Positions 1 to 10,049 of a stretch of 64,000 bases of DNA are shown here, in pieces. Both the position numbers and the translations under genes were made by a program. This stretch comes from Phaeovulum vinaykumarii (lineage in GTDB: Bacteria > Pseudomonadota > Alphaproteobacteria > Rhodobacterales > Rhodobacteraceae), in the NCBI RefSeq assembly GCF_900156695.1, contig NZ_FTOM01000002.1:558001-622000 (forward strand). Reading direction: 5' to 3'. The number at the start of each line of letters is the position of its first letter. Positions within the stretch are counted from its first letter, which is position 1. The notes under the pieces were generated by a model. That model searched no databases. It was not told the origin of the DNA and saw nothing but the letters and a program-made list of their open reading frames with translations.

Positions 1-1622
1 TGACCGGGCCGATGTTCATGCTTCAGGTCTATGACCGGGTGCTGGGCAGCCAATCGCGCGAGACGCTGGCCGCGCTCTTTGCGCTGGTGGTGTTCCTGTT
101 CCTGATCATGGGCGTGCTGGATTGGGCGCGCGGGCGGATGATGGCGCGGCTGGGCGCGCGGCTCCAGAGCCGCCTTGAGGCGCGCGTCTTCGAGGCGGCG
201 CTGACGCGCAACGGCCAGGCGCCGGGCGACCCGGCTGCGGCGGCGGCGCTGCGCGATCTGGAAGCGGTGCAGAAATTCATGGGTGCGCCGGTGGCCACCG
301 CGCTGTTCGATCTGCCCTGGGCGCCGTTCTTCCTGCTGGCGGTCTTCATCTTTCACCCCTGGCTGGGCTGGGTGGCCACGGCCGGGGGGGCGGTCCTGCT
401 GGCAACGACCTTTCTCAACCAGGCGCTGACGCGCGCCCCGCTGCACAAGGCGACGGCGGCGTCGCTGGCGGCCGAGCGCATGTCCGACAGCCTGCGCGAC
501 GAATCCGAGCTGATCGCGGCGCTGGGTATGCGCGGGGCCAGCCTTGCGCGCTGGCGCAAGGTGCGCGGCCAGGCGTTGCGCGCGGCGATCGCGGCCACCG
601 ATGTCGGCGGCGGGCTGACCGTCTTCACCCGCAGCTTCCGGCTGTTCCTGCAATCGGCCATCCTGGCGATGGGCGCGCTTCTGGTGCTGCGCGGCGAGGT
701 GACGGCGGGCGCGATGATCGCCTCGTCGATCCTGATGGGGCGCGCGCTGGCTCCGGTCGAGCAGACCATCGCCGGCTGGCCGCTGGTGCAGCGGGCCCAG
801 GAAGGCTGGGCGCGGCTGGCGGTGCTGCTGTCGGCGGTGCCCGCGCCCCAGCCGCGCACCGCGCTGCCACGCCCGCGCGCGCTGATCGAGGCGGCCCAGC
901 TTTCGGTGGTGCCGCCGGGGCAGGGCACGGCAACGCTGCGCATGGTGGGCTTTCGCGTCGACCCCGGTCAGGCGATGGGGGTCATCGGGCCCTCGGGGTC
1001 GGGCAAGTCGACGCTGGCGCGCGCCATCTGCGGCGTCTGGCGCCCGGCGGGCGGCTGGATCCGGCTCGATGGCGCCGCGCTCGATCAATACGACCCCGAC
1101 GTGCTGGGCGGGCTGATCGGCTATCTTCCGCAGAACGTCACCCTCTTCGACGGCACCATCGCCGAGAACATCGCCCGGCTGGCCACGCCCGATCCGCAAA
1201 AGGTGGTCGAGGCCGCGCAGAAGGCCGCCGCGCATCGCATGATCCTGGATCTTCCGCAGGGCTATGACACGCCGGTGATGCAGGCGGGCGGGCGCCTGTC
1301 GGGCGGGCAGATCCAGCGCATCGGGCTGGCGCGCGCGCTTTATGGCGACCCGGTGATGGTGGTGCTCGACGAGCCCAACGCCAATCTCGACAACGAGGGC
1401 AGCCAGGCGCTGAACCTGGCGATCCGGTCGCTCAAGGCGGCGGGGCGGTCGGTGGTGATCATGGCGCACCGTCCCGCCGCGATCGCCGAATGCGATACGC
1501 TGATGGTGCTGGAAGGCGGTCTGCGCCGCGCCTTCGGCCCGCGCGACGAGGTGCTGAAATCCATGGTCCAGAACGCCGCAGAGATCTCGCGCTCGGGCGG
1601 TGCGGGCGGAGGTGTGACATGA
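1..1622 (+). CDS. Type I secretion system permease/ATPase (PrtD/HlyB-like), 5' end cut by window
   Basis: Inner-membrane ABC exporter subunit that would energise secretion of a protein substrate straight to the outside together with an HlyD adaptor and a TolC-like channel. The frame is open from base 3 and reads T-G-P-M-F-M-L-Q-V-Y-D-R-V, which in PrtD-type proteins is internal, so the true start lies upstream. The first half has hydrophobic transmembrane segments. The second half has a complete nucleotide-binding domain: Walker [10 protein letters not shown] near base 987, signature LSGGQIQR near 1295 and Walker B VMVVLDEP near 1355. It ends in an ATGA overlap with the adaptor gene, which indicates translational coupling. 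No secreted substrate or TolC gene is visible here. Confidence 0.93.
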   Translation, partial: TGPMFMLQVYDRVLGSQSRETLAALFALVVFLFLIMGVLDWARGRMMARLGARLQSRLEARVFEAALTRNGQAPGDPAAAAALRDLEAVQKFMGAPVATALFDLPWAPFFLLAVFIFHPWLGWVATAGGAVLLATTFLNQALTRAPLHKATAASLAAERMSDSLRDESELIAALGMRGASLARWRKVRGQALRAAIAATDVGGGLTVFTRSFRLFLQSAILAMGALLVLRGEVTAGAMIASSILMGRALAPVEQTIAGWPLVQRAQEGWARLAVLLSAVPAPQPRTALPRPRALIEAAQLSVVPPGQGTATLRMVGFRVDPGQAMGVIGPSGSGKSTLARAICGVWRPAGGWIRLDGAALDQYDPDVLGGLIGYLPQNVTLFDGTIAENIARLATPDPQKVVEAAQKAAAHRMILDLPQGYDTPVMQAGGRLSGGQIQRIGLARALYGDPVMVVLDEPNANLDNEGSQALNLAIRSLKAAGRSVVIMAHRPAAIAECDTLMVLEGGLRRAFGPRDEVLKSMVQNAAEISRSGGAGGGVT

Positions 1623-3148
1623 GCCAGACAGGAAACGGCCCCGACGGCGGCGCGCGCAGGGAAAGCGGCGTGCCGGGGCGGCCCGAAAGCGCCCCGCCCG
1701 AAAGCGCCCCGCCCGAAAACGCCCCGCCCGACGGCGCCCGCGCCGAAAGAACCCCGCCCGCAGGCGCTGCGCTGGGCCGGATCACGCCGGCGCAGGCCTC
1801 GCCCGCCGAGACGGCGCCGTCCCCCGCAGCAGCCGCCGCCCCCGCGGAAGGCGCGGCGCAGGACTGGCCGATGGGCGCCCCCTTGCGCGTGGGGATCGTG
1901 GCGCTGGCCGTTCTGGTGCTGGGCTTTGGCGGCTGGGCGGCGGGCACCTCGATCGCGGGGGCGGTGATCGCGCCCGGCGTGGTGCAGGTCGAACAGAGCC
2001 GTCAGGTCGTCCAGCACCCCGACGGCGGTGTCGTGGCCCAGATCATGGTCAAGGACGGCGACACGGTTGCCGCGGGCACGCCGCTGATCCGGCTGGACGG
2101 CGAACTGCTGCGCTCCGAACTGGCCATCGTCGAGGGGCAGTATTTCGACTTTCTGGCCCGCACTGCGCGGCTCGAGGCCGAGCGCGACGGCCGCGCCGCC
2201 CCGGTCTTTCCCGCCGAGCTTCTGTCCGAGGCCCAGGCCCGCCCGGCGCTGGCGCAGGTGATCGCGGGGCAGCGCTCGCTGTTCGTGGCGCGCGCCGAGA
2301 CGCTGTCGAAGACCCTCGAGCAGCTGGAGCGCCGCCGCGACCAGTCGCTGGCGCAGATCGACGGGATCGAGGCGCAGCTGGCGGCGCTGGCCACCCAGAG
2401 CGCGCTGATCGAGAAGGAGCTGACCGACCAGCGGGCGCTTCTGGACAAGGGGCTGGCGCAGGCCAGCCGGGTGCTGTCGCTCGAACGCGAGGCCGCGCGC
2501 CTTCAGGGCGAGATCGGCGAGCTGGTCGCCAGCCGCGCCCAGACCCAGGGCCGCATCACCGAGATCGAGCTGGAGGCGCTGCGCCAGAGCAGCTCGCGCC
2601 GCGAGGAGGCCGAGACCCAGCTGCGCGACATCGGCTTCCGGCTGCTGGAATTGGCCGAGCGCCGCGCGGCGCTGAAAGGCAAGCTGGACCGGCTGGAGAT
2701 CCGCGCACCCGTCGCCGGGGTCGTCCTGTCGATGCAGGTGACCACGCCGCGCGCCGTGATCCGCCCCGCCGAGCCCGTGCTCTATATCGTGCCGCAGGAC
2801 CGGCCGCTGGTGATCGAGGCGCGGGTCTCGACCTTGCATGTCGACGAGATCCGGCCCGGCCAGACCGTGCGCCTGCGCTTTTCGGCGTTTTCCAGCCGCA
2901 CCACGCCCGAACTGGCCGGCACGCTGACGCGGATCTCGCCCGATGCGCTGACCGAGGAGGCCTCGGGGATGCGCTATTACGCCGCCGAGGTGTCGATCGC
3001 GCCCGAGGAGGTCGAGCGTCTGGGCGGGCTGCAACTGGTGCCGGGGATGCCGGTCGAGGTCTATGCCCGCACCGCGTCGCGCAGCCCGCTGGCCTATCTG
3101 GTCAAGCCGCTGACCGATTACTTCAACCGCGCCTTCCGCGAAAGCTGA
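1619..3148 (+). CDS. HlyD-family type I secretion periplasmic adaptor
   Basis: Membrane-fusion protein that bridges the ABC exporter and the outer-membrane channel. The ATG at 1619 overlaps the exporter stop (ATGA) and gives 509 residues. The first 85 or so residues are cytoplasmic and rich in Pro/Ala/Glu, with three copies of a 15-bp repeat at 1684-1728 encoding an ESAPP-like unit. A transmembrane helix follows at about 89-109, then a lipoyl-like beta strand region (HPDGGVVAQI, VKDGDTV), long coiled-coil hairpin helices, and a C-terminal beta domain (LEIRAPVAGVV, VPGMPVEVY) as in PrtE/HlyD. The repetitive N-terminus is longer than in most homologues and is probably variable. Confidence 0.92.
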   Translation: MSQTGNGPDGGARRESGVPGRPESAPPESAPPENAPPDGARAERTPPAGAALGRITPAQASPAETAPSPAAAAAPAEGAAQDWPMGAPLRVGIVALAVLVLGFGGWAAGTSIAGAVIAPGVVQVEQSRQVVQHPDGGVVAQIMVKDGDTVAAGTPLIRLDGELLRSELAIVEGQYFDFLARTARLEAERDGRAAPVFPAELLSEAQARPALAQVIAGQRSLFVARAETLSKTLEQLERRRDQSLAQIDGIEAQLAALATQSALIEKELTDQRALLDKGLAQASRVLSLEREAARLQGEIGELVASRAQTQGRITEIELEALRQSSSRREEAETQLRDIGFRLLELAERRAALKGKLDRLEIRAPVAGVVLSMQVTTPRAVIRPAEPVLYIVPQDRPLVIEARVSTLHVDEIRPGQTVRLRFSAFSSRTTPELAGTLTRISPDALTEEASGMRYYAAEVSIAPEEVERLGGLQLVPGMPVEVYARTASRSPLAYLVKPLTDYFNRAFRES

Positions 3149-3178
3149 GCGGGGCGCGCCCCCACCGCGCCATGCGTG

Positions 3179-4363
3179 TCAGAGCCGCGACAGCAGCGCC
3201 GCCGTGGGCCAGGCATCGGCCGGCAGGCCCTGCCGCTTCTGTTCGGCCTGAACGGCGGCGCGGGTCCGGGCGCCCAGGATGCCGTCGATCGCGCCCACGT
3301 CATGGCCGCGCTGGACAAGCCGCTGCTGGAGCCGCTTGATCCCGGCACCGTCAAGGCCCGTCGCCGGCCGGCCCGGATCATAGATCGGCGCGCCTTCCAG
3401 ACGGGTGGCGAAATAGGCCGCCGTGGTCACGTAGACCAGCGACTGGTTCCATTCCAGCAGCACGTTGAAGTTGGGATAGGCCATGAAGGCCGGGCCATTG
3501 CGCCCCATCGGCAGGAGGATCGCGCCGTTCAGCCCGCGCGCCAGCGCCCCGCTGCGCCCGCGCACGCCGCGGCGCTCCCAATCGGCTACCGCGCGCGGCC
3601 GCTCCATCCCGGTCAGCGACCAATCCAGCGTATCGGGCACGACGATTTCCTGAAGCCAGGGCTGGTTCGGCCGCCAGCCGCGTGCGCGCAGCATCGCCGC
3701 GCCGCTGTAGAGCGCATCGGGCGCCGAGGTCTTGAGCCGCACATGCCCGTCGCCGTCGCCGTCGCGGCCGTTTCTCAGGATGTCCTCGGGCAGCATCTGC
3801 ACCTGGCCGATCTCGCCGGCCCAGGCGCCGGTGGTGTCGGGCGTGAAATCGCCCCGCGCCATCAGCGCCATGGCCGAGAACACCTGCGGGCGGAACAGAT
3901 GCGGCCGGCGGCAATCATGCGCCAGCGTCAGCAGCGCGTCGCGGGTGCGGAAATCGCCCTGCACCGCGCCGTAATCGGTCTCGAGCGCCCAGAACGCCAG
4001 CAGCACGCCCCGCGGCACGCCCATCTCGCCTTCGATCCGGTCGAAGGTGGCGCTGTAGCGGCGCGCATTGGCCGCGCCGTTCGTCATCCGGTTCTTGCTG
4101 ATGATGCGGCGCGAGAAGTCGATGAAATTCATCTGGAACACGCCCTGGGCGCGGTCGGCGCGCAGCACGCGGCTGTCCTGGCGCGCGCCGGCCAGAAAGG
4201 CATCGACCGTGGCCGCGGGCAGCCCGCGCGACAGCGCCTCGGCGCGGATGCCCGACAGGAATTGCGCGAAGCTGCCGCCACAGCCGCCGGCCGCCAGGGC
4301 AGGGGGGGCGGCAAGGCACAGCAGGGTCGCGGCGGTGGCAAGATGGCGGGGAAATGCGGGCAT
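3179..4363 (-). CDS. Lytic murein transglycosylase (MltB family) with C-terminal peptidoglycan-binding domain
   Basis: Cleaves the MurNAc-GlcNAc bond of peptidoglycan to give anhydro-muropeptides; acts in the periplasm. The start at 4363 (MPAFPRHL) is chosen because it gives a clean signal peptide ending near ALAAGG; the frame is open further upstream but through a low-complexity PQPDPQPEPQP stretch. The catalytic Glu is in WALETDYG (about residue 127). Family motifs QMNFIDFSRR and GEIGQVQMLPEDIL follow. A peptidoglycan-binding repeat domain sits at the end (IKRLQQRLVQRGHDVGAIDG, TRAAVQ). It is 394 aa, usual for this family. Convergent with the secretion adaptor. Confidence 0.9.
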   Translation of the reverse strand: MPAFPRHLATAATLLCLAAPPALAAGGCGGSFAQFLSGIRAEALSRGLPAATVDAFLAGARQDSRVLRADRAQGVFQMNFIDFSRRIISKNRMTNGAANARRYSATFDRIEGEMGVPRGVLLAFWALETDYGAVQGDFRTRDALLTLAHDCRRPHLFRPQVFSAMALMARGDFTPDTTGAWAGEIGQVQMLPEDILRNGRDGDGDGHVRLKTSAPDALYSGAAMLRARGWRPNQPWLQEIVVPDTLDWSLTGMERPRAVADWERRGVRGRSGALARGLNGAILLPMGRNGPAFMAYPNFNVLLEWNQSLVYVTTAAYFATRLEGAPIYDPGRPATGLDGAGIKRLQQRLVQRGHDVGAIDGILGARTRAAVQAEQKRQGLPADAWPTAALLSRL

Positions 4364-4365
4364 CG

Positions 4366-4403
4366 GCTGGGGCTCCGGCTGGGGATCGGGCTGGGGATCG
4401 GGC
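4366..4403 (-). repeat. Short 12-bp tandem repeat in the 5' leader of the lytic transglycosylase
   Basis: Two near-perfect copies of ctggggatcggg plus a degenerate copy (ctggggctccgg) directly abut the chosen start codon at 4363. They would lie in the untranslated leader, or encode a PQPDPQPEPQ stretch if translation began further upstream. Confidence 0.6.
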
Positions 4404-4605
4404 CGGGCGTGGCCCCGGCGGTCAGGCCCGAGCCTACCGCATTTCCGCCCCCGGACAATATCGTGCTGCAAACGCAAAGAAAATTCTGCAACTGCATGGC
4501 GTTGCGCGGCTGTCACGGCGCGCGCTGCACCGCCGAAAAGTCGCGGGCTTCACTTGAATTTTACGTTCCCGGCGCCATTGTCGGAGAAGAAGAAGGATCT
4601 GCACC

Positions 4606-4974
4606 ATGGAACATATCGCCACTTCCGTCCTGACCGGCATGGATGAAGCGCGGCGCGCCGAATCGCGCCGCCCCAAGAGCCTGCGCGTGGTGGCCGGCAA
4701 GCAGACCTATCCCGTCCTGCGCCGCTGGCGCGGGGGCTTTGCGCTTGACGCCGCCGAGGTGACGCAGCTGCGCGGTCTGGTCGATCTCTACGAAGGGCCG
4801 CGGCATGTGGCGCAATGCCTGATCACCGCCTCGGAAATCGACGGGGTCGAGCTGATCTGCACCCTCAAGCGCGAAACCGCCGTGGCCCAGGAAGCCGCGC
4901 GCGACTTCGCCGAAGGGGATGACCTGGCCGCGGAAATCGACAGCGACGCGCCGCTGATGCTGCGCACCATCTGA
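4606..4974 (+). CDS. Conserved hypothetical protein, 122 aa
   Basis: I do not recognise a domain. The product is small, charged and without signal peptide or membrane segment, so probably cytoplasmic. It opens MEHIATSVLTGMDEARR, then a basic RRPKSLRVV patch, then an alternating beta-like region (YPVLRRWRGGFALDA) that resembles small PilZ-like barrels in general character; that resemblance is only an impression. The ATG at 4606 has a purine-rich site (agaagaagga) upstream. It is flanked by the divergent transglycosylase gene and the ccrM terminator, so is probably monocistronic. Confidence 0.72.
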   Translation: MEHIATSVLTGMDEARRAESRRPKSLRVVAGKQTYPVLRRWRGGFALDAAEVTQLRGLVDLYEGPRHVAQCLITASEIDGVELICTLKRETAVAQEAARDFAEGDDLAAEIDSDAPLMLRTI

Positions 4975-5091
4975 AGCCGCCGCCCACGCCCCCGCACGAT
5001 CCGCGCATCCCGAGGGCCGCGCATCTTGGGGCCGTGCGCCGTCGACCGGCCCTGCCCGCGGGGCGGCCTCTCGCCCCCCTACCACAAGACG

Positions 5092-5125
5092 CAAAAAGCC
5101 CGGCCCGGACATGTCCGGGGCCGGG
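5092..5125 (-). terminator. Intrinsic terminator downstream of ccrM
   Basis: On the minus strand a GC-rich hairpin (arms of about 13 nt with one bulge, centred on gacatgtc) is followed by ctttttg. It lies about 120 nt past the ccrM stop. It is the only hairpin with a U-run that I see in the 272-bp gap 4975-5246. Confidence 0.75.
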
Positions 5126-5246
5126 AAGTCGGGCGGCCCGTCACCACCCGCGGCGGATTGCGGGCAGGTGGCCGTGGACCGCCACGGCACAGCCGTGCGC
5201 CGGCACGCCCGCGGAGGGGCGCGCCGCGCGTCAGCCTTGATGGGGA

Positions 5247-6449
<1,203 letters not shown>

Positions 6450-6451
<2 letters not shown>

Positions 6452-7091
6452 AAGGGGTTGAGATTTCATCTTGATACAAGATGTTGTGCACCGGCTTGAA
6501 CGAACGCCTATGCGCGGGGGTGACGCCAAGATCTAGCAGCGCCGCCAGATGCGTTTTCGTCGGGTAGCCTGCGTTTTTCTCCCAGCCATAGCCGGGATAT
6601 TGTTGCGCCAAATCCACCATGATGCGATCGCGCGCCACCTTGGCCAGGATCGAGGCCGCCGCGATCGACAGCACGCGCGCATCGCCCTTGACCACCGCTT
6701 CGGCCGAAAGGCCCAGCTCGCGCGGCAGCCGGTTGCCGTCGATCAGGACGTGATCGGGGGGCGTGGCCAGCCCCGCCAGCGCGCGGCGCATGGCCAGGAA
6801 GGTGGCCTGGAGGATGTTCAGCCGGTCGATCTCGGCGGGGCTGGCATGGGCCACGCAGCACTCCGCACAGGCGGCAATCTCGGCGGCCAGGGCGTCGCGG
6901 CGGGCCGGGCTCAGGGTCTTGGAATCGGCCAGGCCCGCGGGGATGCGCGCGGGGTCGAGGATCACCGCCGCGGCGGTCACCGGGCCGGCCAGCGGGCCGC
7001 GGCCCACCTCGTCGACGCCGGCCACGCGGAAAAGGCCGCGGGCATGCGCCGCGGCCTCGAGGGTGTAATCGGGGGTCATGCGGGTGCTCAT
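6450..7091 (-). CDS. rnhB: Ribonuclease HII
   Basis: Removes RNA from RNA/DNA hybrids and single ribonucleotides from DNA. The diagnostic [14 protein letters not shown] motif holds the first two acidic residues (D26, E27). Further acidic motifs (VLIDGNRLP) and a KVARDRIM stretch follow. The start at 7091 (MSTRMTPDY) gives 213 aa, usual for the family; a second ATG at 7079 is also possible. The stop is 93 bp from the ccrM start, so read-through into ccrM is likely in addition to the ccrM promoter. Confidence 0.93.
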
Positions 7092-7141
7092 GCCCGAAGC
7101 CTTGCGCCAGCCCGGCGGCGGGCGCAAGCCGCGCGTTCGGC

Positions 7142-7615
7142 TCAGCGCCGCGCGGTGCGATAGCCGTAATCGCGCAGGCAGTCGGGGCGGTAGACGGTGC
7201 TGCGGATACCGTGCCCGTGGCCGCGGCGCACCTCGACCGCGCAGGCGGCGGGCATGTTGCGCACCCCCGAGCGGTAGAGGCAATCGGCCGAGAACACCTG
7301 GCTGCGGCCGTGGCGTCCGTCCATCGGGATCAGGCAGGCGCTGGGCAGGCGCTGGCTGTGGCGGCGGTCCCAGCGGTCGTTGCGCCGATCATGGCGGCCG
7401 ATGTCGCGGCGCGGCGCCGGGGCGGGGGCGACATGGCGGCGGTTGTCGTTGTCGGCGGCGATGGCGGCCAGCGCGGCCGCGCCCAGCACGAAGGTCAGCA
7501 CGTTGCGGTCATGCTTGCTCATCTCGGCGCTGGCGGTGGCGGGGGTCAGGCTGGCCAGGGCGATGGTGGCGGCGGCAAGGGCGGCGGTCAGGCGGCGGGA
7601 AATGGTCAGGGTCAT
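7142..7615 (-). CDS. Secreted hypothetical protein, 157 aa
   Basis: Function unknown. It opens with a typical signal peptide (basic MTLTISRR, Ala-rich hydrophobic core, TATASAEM), followed by a hydrophobic stretch ([16 protein letters not shown]) and an Arg/His/Asp-rich linker ([17 protein letters not shown]). The C-terminal half has four Cys ([27 protein letters not shown]), consistent with disulphides in the periplasm. A GGAG site precedes the ATG. It is divergently transcribed from the small secreted protein at 7798 and so may share its promoter region. Confidence 0.75.
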   Translation of the reverse strand: MTLTISRRLTAALAAATIALASLTPATASAEMSKHDRNVLTFVLGAAALAAIAADNDNRRHVAPAPAPRRDIGRHDRRNDRWDRRHSQRLPSACLIPMDGRHGRSQVFSADCLYRSGVRNMPAACAVEVRRGHGHGIRSTVYRPDCLRDYGYRTARR

Positions 7616-7797
7616 CGTCGTGTCTCCGGTTGGGGCCGTGCGGTCCGGGGGTGTGGGGCAAGCGCGGCGTTCTCGATGCCCTGACCCTGGCCGCCGGGGC
7701 CCCTGACGGGCAATATCAGCCCCCCGCTATCCGATAACATGCCCCCCAAACCCCTGTTGCTATTGAATATCGGCGCCACTGCGCGCAGCATGGGCCC

Positions 7798-8136
7798 ATG
7801 CGACACCATCCCCCTTCCCATCCCCGGTCCGCCCGCCTGACCCCCGTCCTTGCGCTGGGTCTTGCGGTGGCCATGACCGCGCTGGCCGCGCCCGCGGCGC
7901 AGGCCGAATGCTATGCCGATTACAAGGCCAAGGAGGCGGGCTCGGGCGCGCTCAAGCTGCATTACGGTGTGGCGCGCGTGCCCGACAGCGCCTGTTCCCC
8001 GCAGGCGGCCGCGGCCCAGCTCGGCCCGCGTCTGGCGCGCGGGGGCTGGGTGCTTCTGAACGTGGTGTCGGTCTTCGGCCCCGAGGGACTTGCACAGAGG
8101 AAGGCCAGTGCCGGACCCTATTTCCTCCGCTTCTGA
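7798..8136 (+). CDS. Small secreted hypothetical protein, 112 aa
   Basis: Function unknown. An N-terminal signal peptide (LALGLAVAMTALAAPAAQAE) precedes about 75 mature residues with two Cys (ECYADY, DSACSP) and an Ala/Gly-rich middle. The end reads QRKASAGPYFLRF. Its last 29 nt overlap the next gene, whose GTG start and ribosome-binding site lie inside this reading frame, so the two are translationally coupled and probably work together. Confidence 0.75.
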   Translation: MRHHPPSHPRSARLTPVLALGLAVAMTALAAPAAQAECYADYKAKEAGSGALKLHYGVARVPDSACSPQAAAAQLGPRLARGGWVLLNVVSVFGPEGLAQRKASAGPYFLRF

Positions 8137-8830
8137 GATCTCGCGCGCCAGCGAGGCATTGCGCACCGGCTCGCGGGCGGTGATCTTTGGCGTGCTGGGC
8201 ATCGTGCTGGCGCTGGGCGCGGCGGGGGCGGGGCTGTTCCTGTCGCTGCCCGATGCCAATGCCTTCAACGCCCGGATCGAACGCCTCTTCATCGAGAACG
8301 ACGCGCTGACCTCGGCCGGCGAGATCCGCCTGCTCGAGATCCTGGCGCAATCGGGCACGGTCTTTTCCGAGGTGCTGACCTCGTATCGGATGATCATCTT
8401 CATCCTGCTGGTCTTTGCCACGGCGCTTCTGGTCGCGGCGCTGGTGCTTTTGGTGATGATCGTCACCCTCAACCGCCGCATGGGCGAGATCCGCCGCGCC
8501 GGGATCGAGGTGCGCGCGCTCAAGGTGCTGCGCGCCGAGAACGCGGTGATGCTCAACGACATGAGCTTCACCCTGACGCCGGCAGCCATCGAGACGCTGG
8601 CCGCGCTGGCCGAGGCGCGGCTGGATGACGAATTCCTGACCGGGGCCGAGCTTGAGGCGGTGATCTCGGGCAAATCCGCCGCCGATTGCGACGAGGCGGC
8701 GGGGGCGACGCGAATCAAGCGGTTGCGCGACGGGCTGGGAAATCAGCTGATTGCCGAACTGCTTGTCAGAAATGTTGCACGAAAGGGCTATACGCTCGCC
8801 GTCGCCCGGGATGCGATCCGCGTTCTCTGA
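8108..8830 (+). CDS. Two-TM membrane protein with C-terminal OmpR-type winged helix (ToxR-like regulator candidate)
   Basis: Two transmembrane helices (AVIFGVLGIVLALGAAGAGL and IIFILLVFATALLVAALVLL) enclose about 45 presumably periplasmic residues. The roughly 110-residue C-terminal part matches the pattern of an OmpR/PhoB DNA-binding domain: LTPAAIETLAAL, a TGAELEAVI helix, a recognition-like helix TRIKRLRDGLG, then a wing LLVRNVARKGYTL. There is no receiver or kinase domain. I infer a one-component, membrane-anchored transcription regulator. The GTG start at 8108 is chosen for its agaggaagg site; a TTG at 8090 is in frame. It overlaps the secreted protein gene. Confidence 0.78.
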   Translation: MPDPISSASEISRASEALRTGSRAVIFGVLGIVLALGAAGAGLFLSLPDANAFNARIERLFIENDALTSAGEIRLLEILAQSGTVFSEVLTSYRMIIFILLVFATALLVAALVLLVMIVTLNRRMGEIRRAGIEVRALKVLRAENAVMLNDMSFTLTPAAIETLAALAEARLDDEFLTGAELEAVISGKSAADCDEAAGATRIKRLRDGLGNQLIAELLVRNVARKGYTLAVARDAIRVL

Positions 8831-8908
8831 GTTTTCCTTGCGAAGCAGGGGGGGCACGCCTATACGGCGGGCCTTGTTCCATTCACGCCGCAGACCCGGA
8901 GGGGCGCC

Positions 8909-10003
8909 ATGCTCGAGACACCCTTCTACCTGATCGACCTGGCCGCGCTGACCCGCAACATGGAGCGCGTGGCCGAGTTGCGCGCCGCCTCGGGGGCGCG
9001 GGCGCTTCTGGCGCTCAAGTGCTTTGCCACCTGGTCGGCCTTTGACACGATGCGTCCCTATATGGACGGCACGACGTCGTCGTCGCTGTTCGAGCTGCGA
9101 CTGGGGCGCGAGAAATTCGGCGGCGAGACCCATGCCTATTCGGTGGCCTGGGCCGAGCACGAGATCGACGAGGCCGTGGGCTACGCCGACAAGATCATCT
9201 TCAACTCGCTGGGTCAGCTTGACCGCTTCGGCGACCGCGCCAGGGGCATCGCCCGCGGGCTGCGGCTGAACCCGCGTTTCTCGACCAGCGGCTTCGACCT
9301 GGCCGACCCCGCGCGGCCCTTCTCGCGGCTGGGCGAATGGGACGTGAGCCGGATCGAACCCATGCTGGGCGCCATCTCCGGCGTGATGATCCATTACAAT
9401 TGCGAGAATGACGACTTTGACCTGTTCGACCGGCAACTGACCCGGATCGAGGAGGAATTCGCCCCGATCCTGTCGCGGCTGGATTGGGTCAGCCTGGGCG
9501 GCGGCATCCATTTCGCGGCCCCTGGCTATCCGCTGATGCGCCTGGCCGCGCGGCTCAAGGCGTTTGCGCAGAAATTCGGCGTTCAGGTCTATCTCGAACC
9601 GGGCGAGGCCTCGGTGACGCAGTCGACCACGCTCGAGGTCAGCGTGCTCGACGTGATGGAGAACGGGCGCCAGCTGGCCATCGTCGATGCCTCGATCGAG
9701 GCGCATATGCTCGACCTGCTGATCTACCGCGAAAGCGCCAAGCTGCCGCAGGACGGGGCGCATGAATTCATGATCTGCGGCAAGTCCTGCCTGGCCGGCG
9801 ACATCTTCGGCACCGGCCGCTTTGCCGCGCCGCTGAAGGTGGGCGACCGCCTCTCGATCGCCGATGCGGGCGGCTACACGATGGTCAAGAAGAACTGGTT
9901 CAACGGCGTGGCCATGCCCGCCATCGCGCTGCGCGGCCCCGACGGCACCATCCGCCCGGTTCGCGTGTTCGGCTACGAGGATTACGCCTCGAGCCTGTCC
10001 TGA
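8909..10003 (+). CDS. nspC: Carboxynorspermidine decarboxylase
   Basis: PLP enzyme of the alternative polyamine pathway that decarboxylates carboxynorspermidine or carboxyspermidine to norspermidine or spermidine. It has the fold-III alanine racemase/ornithine decarboxylase architecture. The PLP lysine is K37 in ALLALKCFATWS. A Gly-rich phosphate loop (SLGGGIHF), EPGEA and the ICGKSCLAGD active-site loop follow. It is 364 aa, usual for NspC. The gene for the preceding enzyme follows 46 bp downstream on the same strand, which supports the assignment. Confidence 0.92.
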   Translation: MLETPFYLIDLAALTRNMERVAELRAASGARALLALKCFATWSAFDTMRPYMDGTTSSSLFELRLGREKFGGETHAYSVAWAEHEIDEAVGYADKIIFNSLGQLDRFGDRARGIARGLRLNPRFSTSGFDLADPARPFSRLGEWDVSRIEPMLGAISGVMIHYNCENDDFDLFDRQLTRIEEEFAPILSRLDWVSLGGGIHFAAPGYPLMRLAARLKAFAQKFGVQVYLEPGEASVTQSTTLEVSVLDVMENGRQLAIVDASIEAHMLDLLIYRESAKLPQDGAHEFMICGKSCLAGDIFGTGRFAAPLKVGDRLSIADAGGYTMVKKNWFNGVAMPAIALRGPDGTIRPVRVFGYEDYASSLS

Positions 10004-10049
10004 GGGCGAAAGCCCCTTCCCTGTCTGGCAAGCAAAGGAGACAGCCGAA

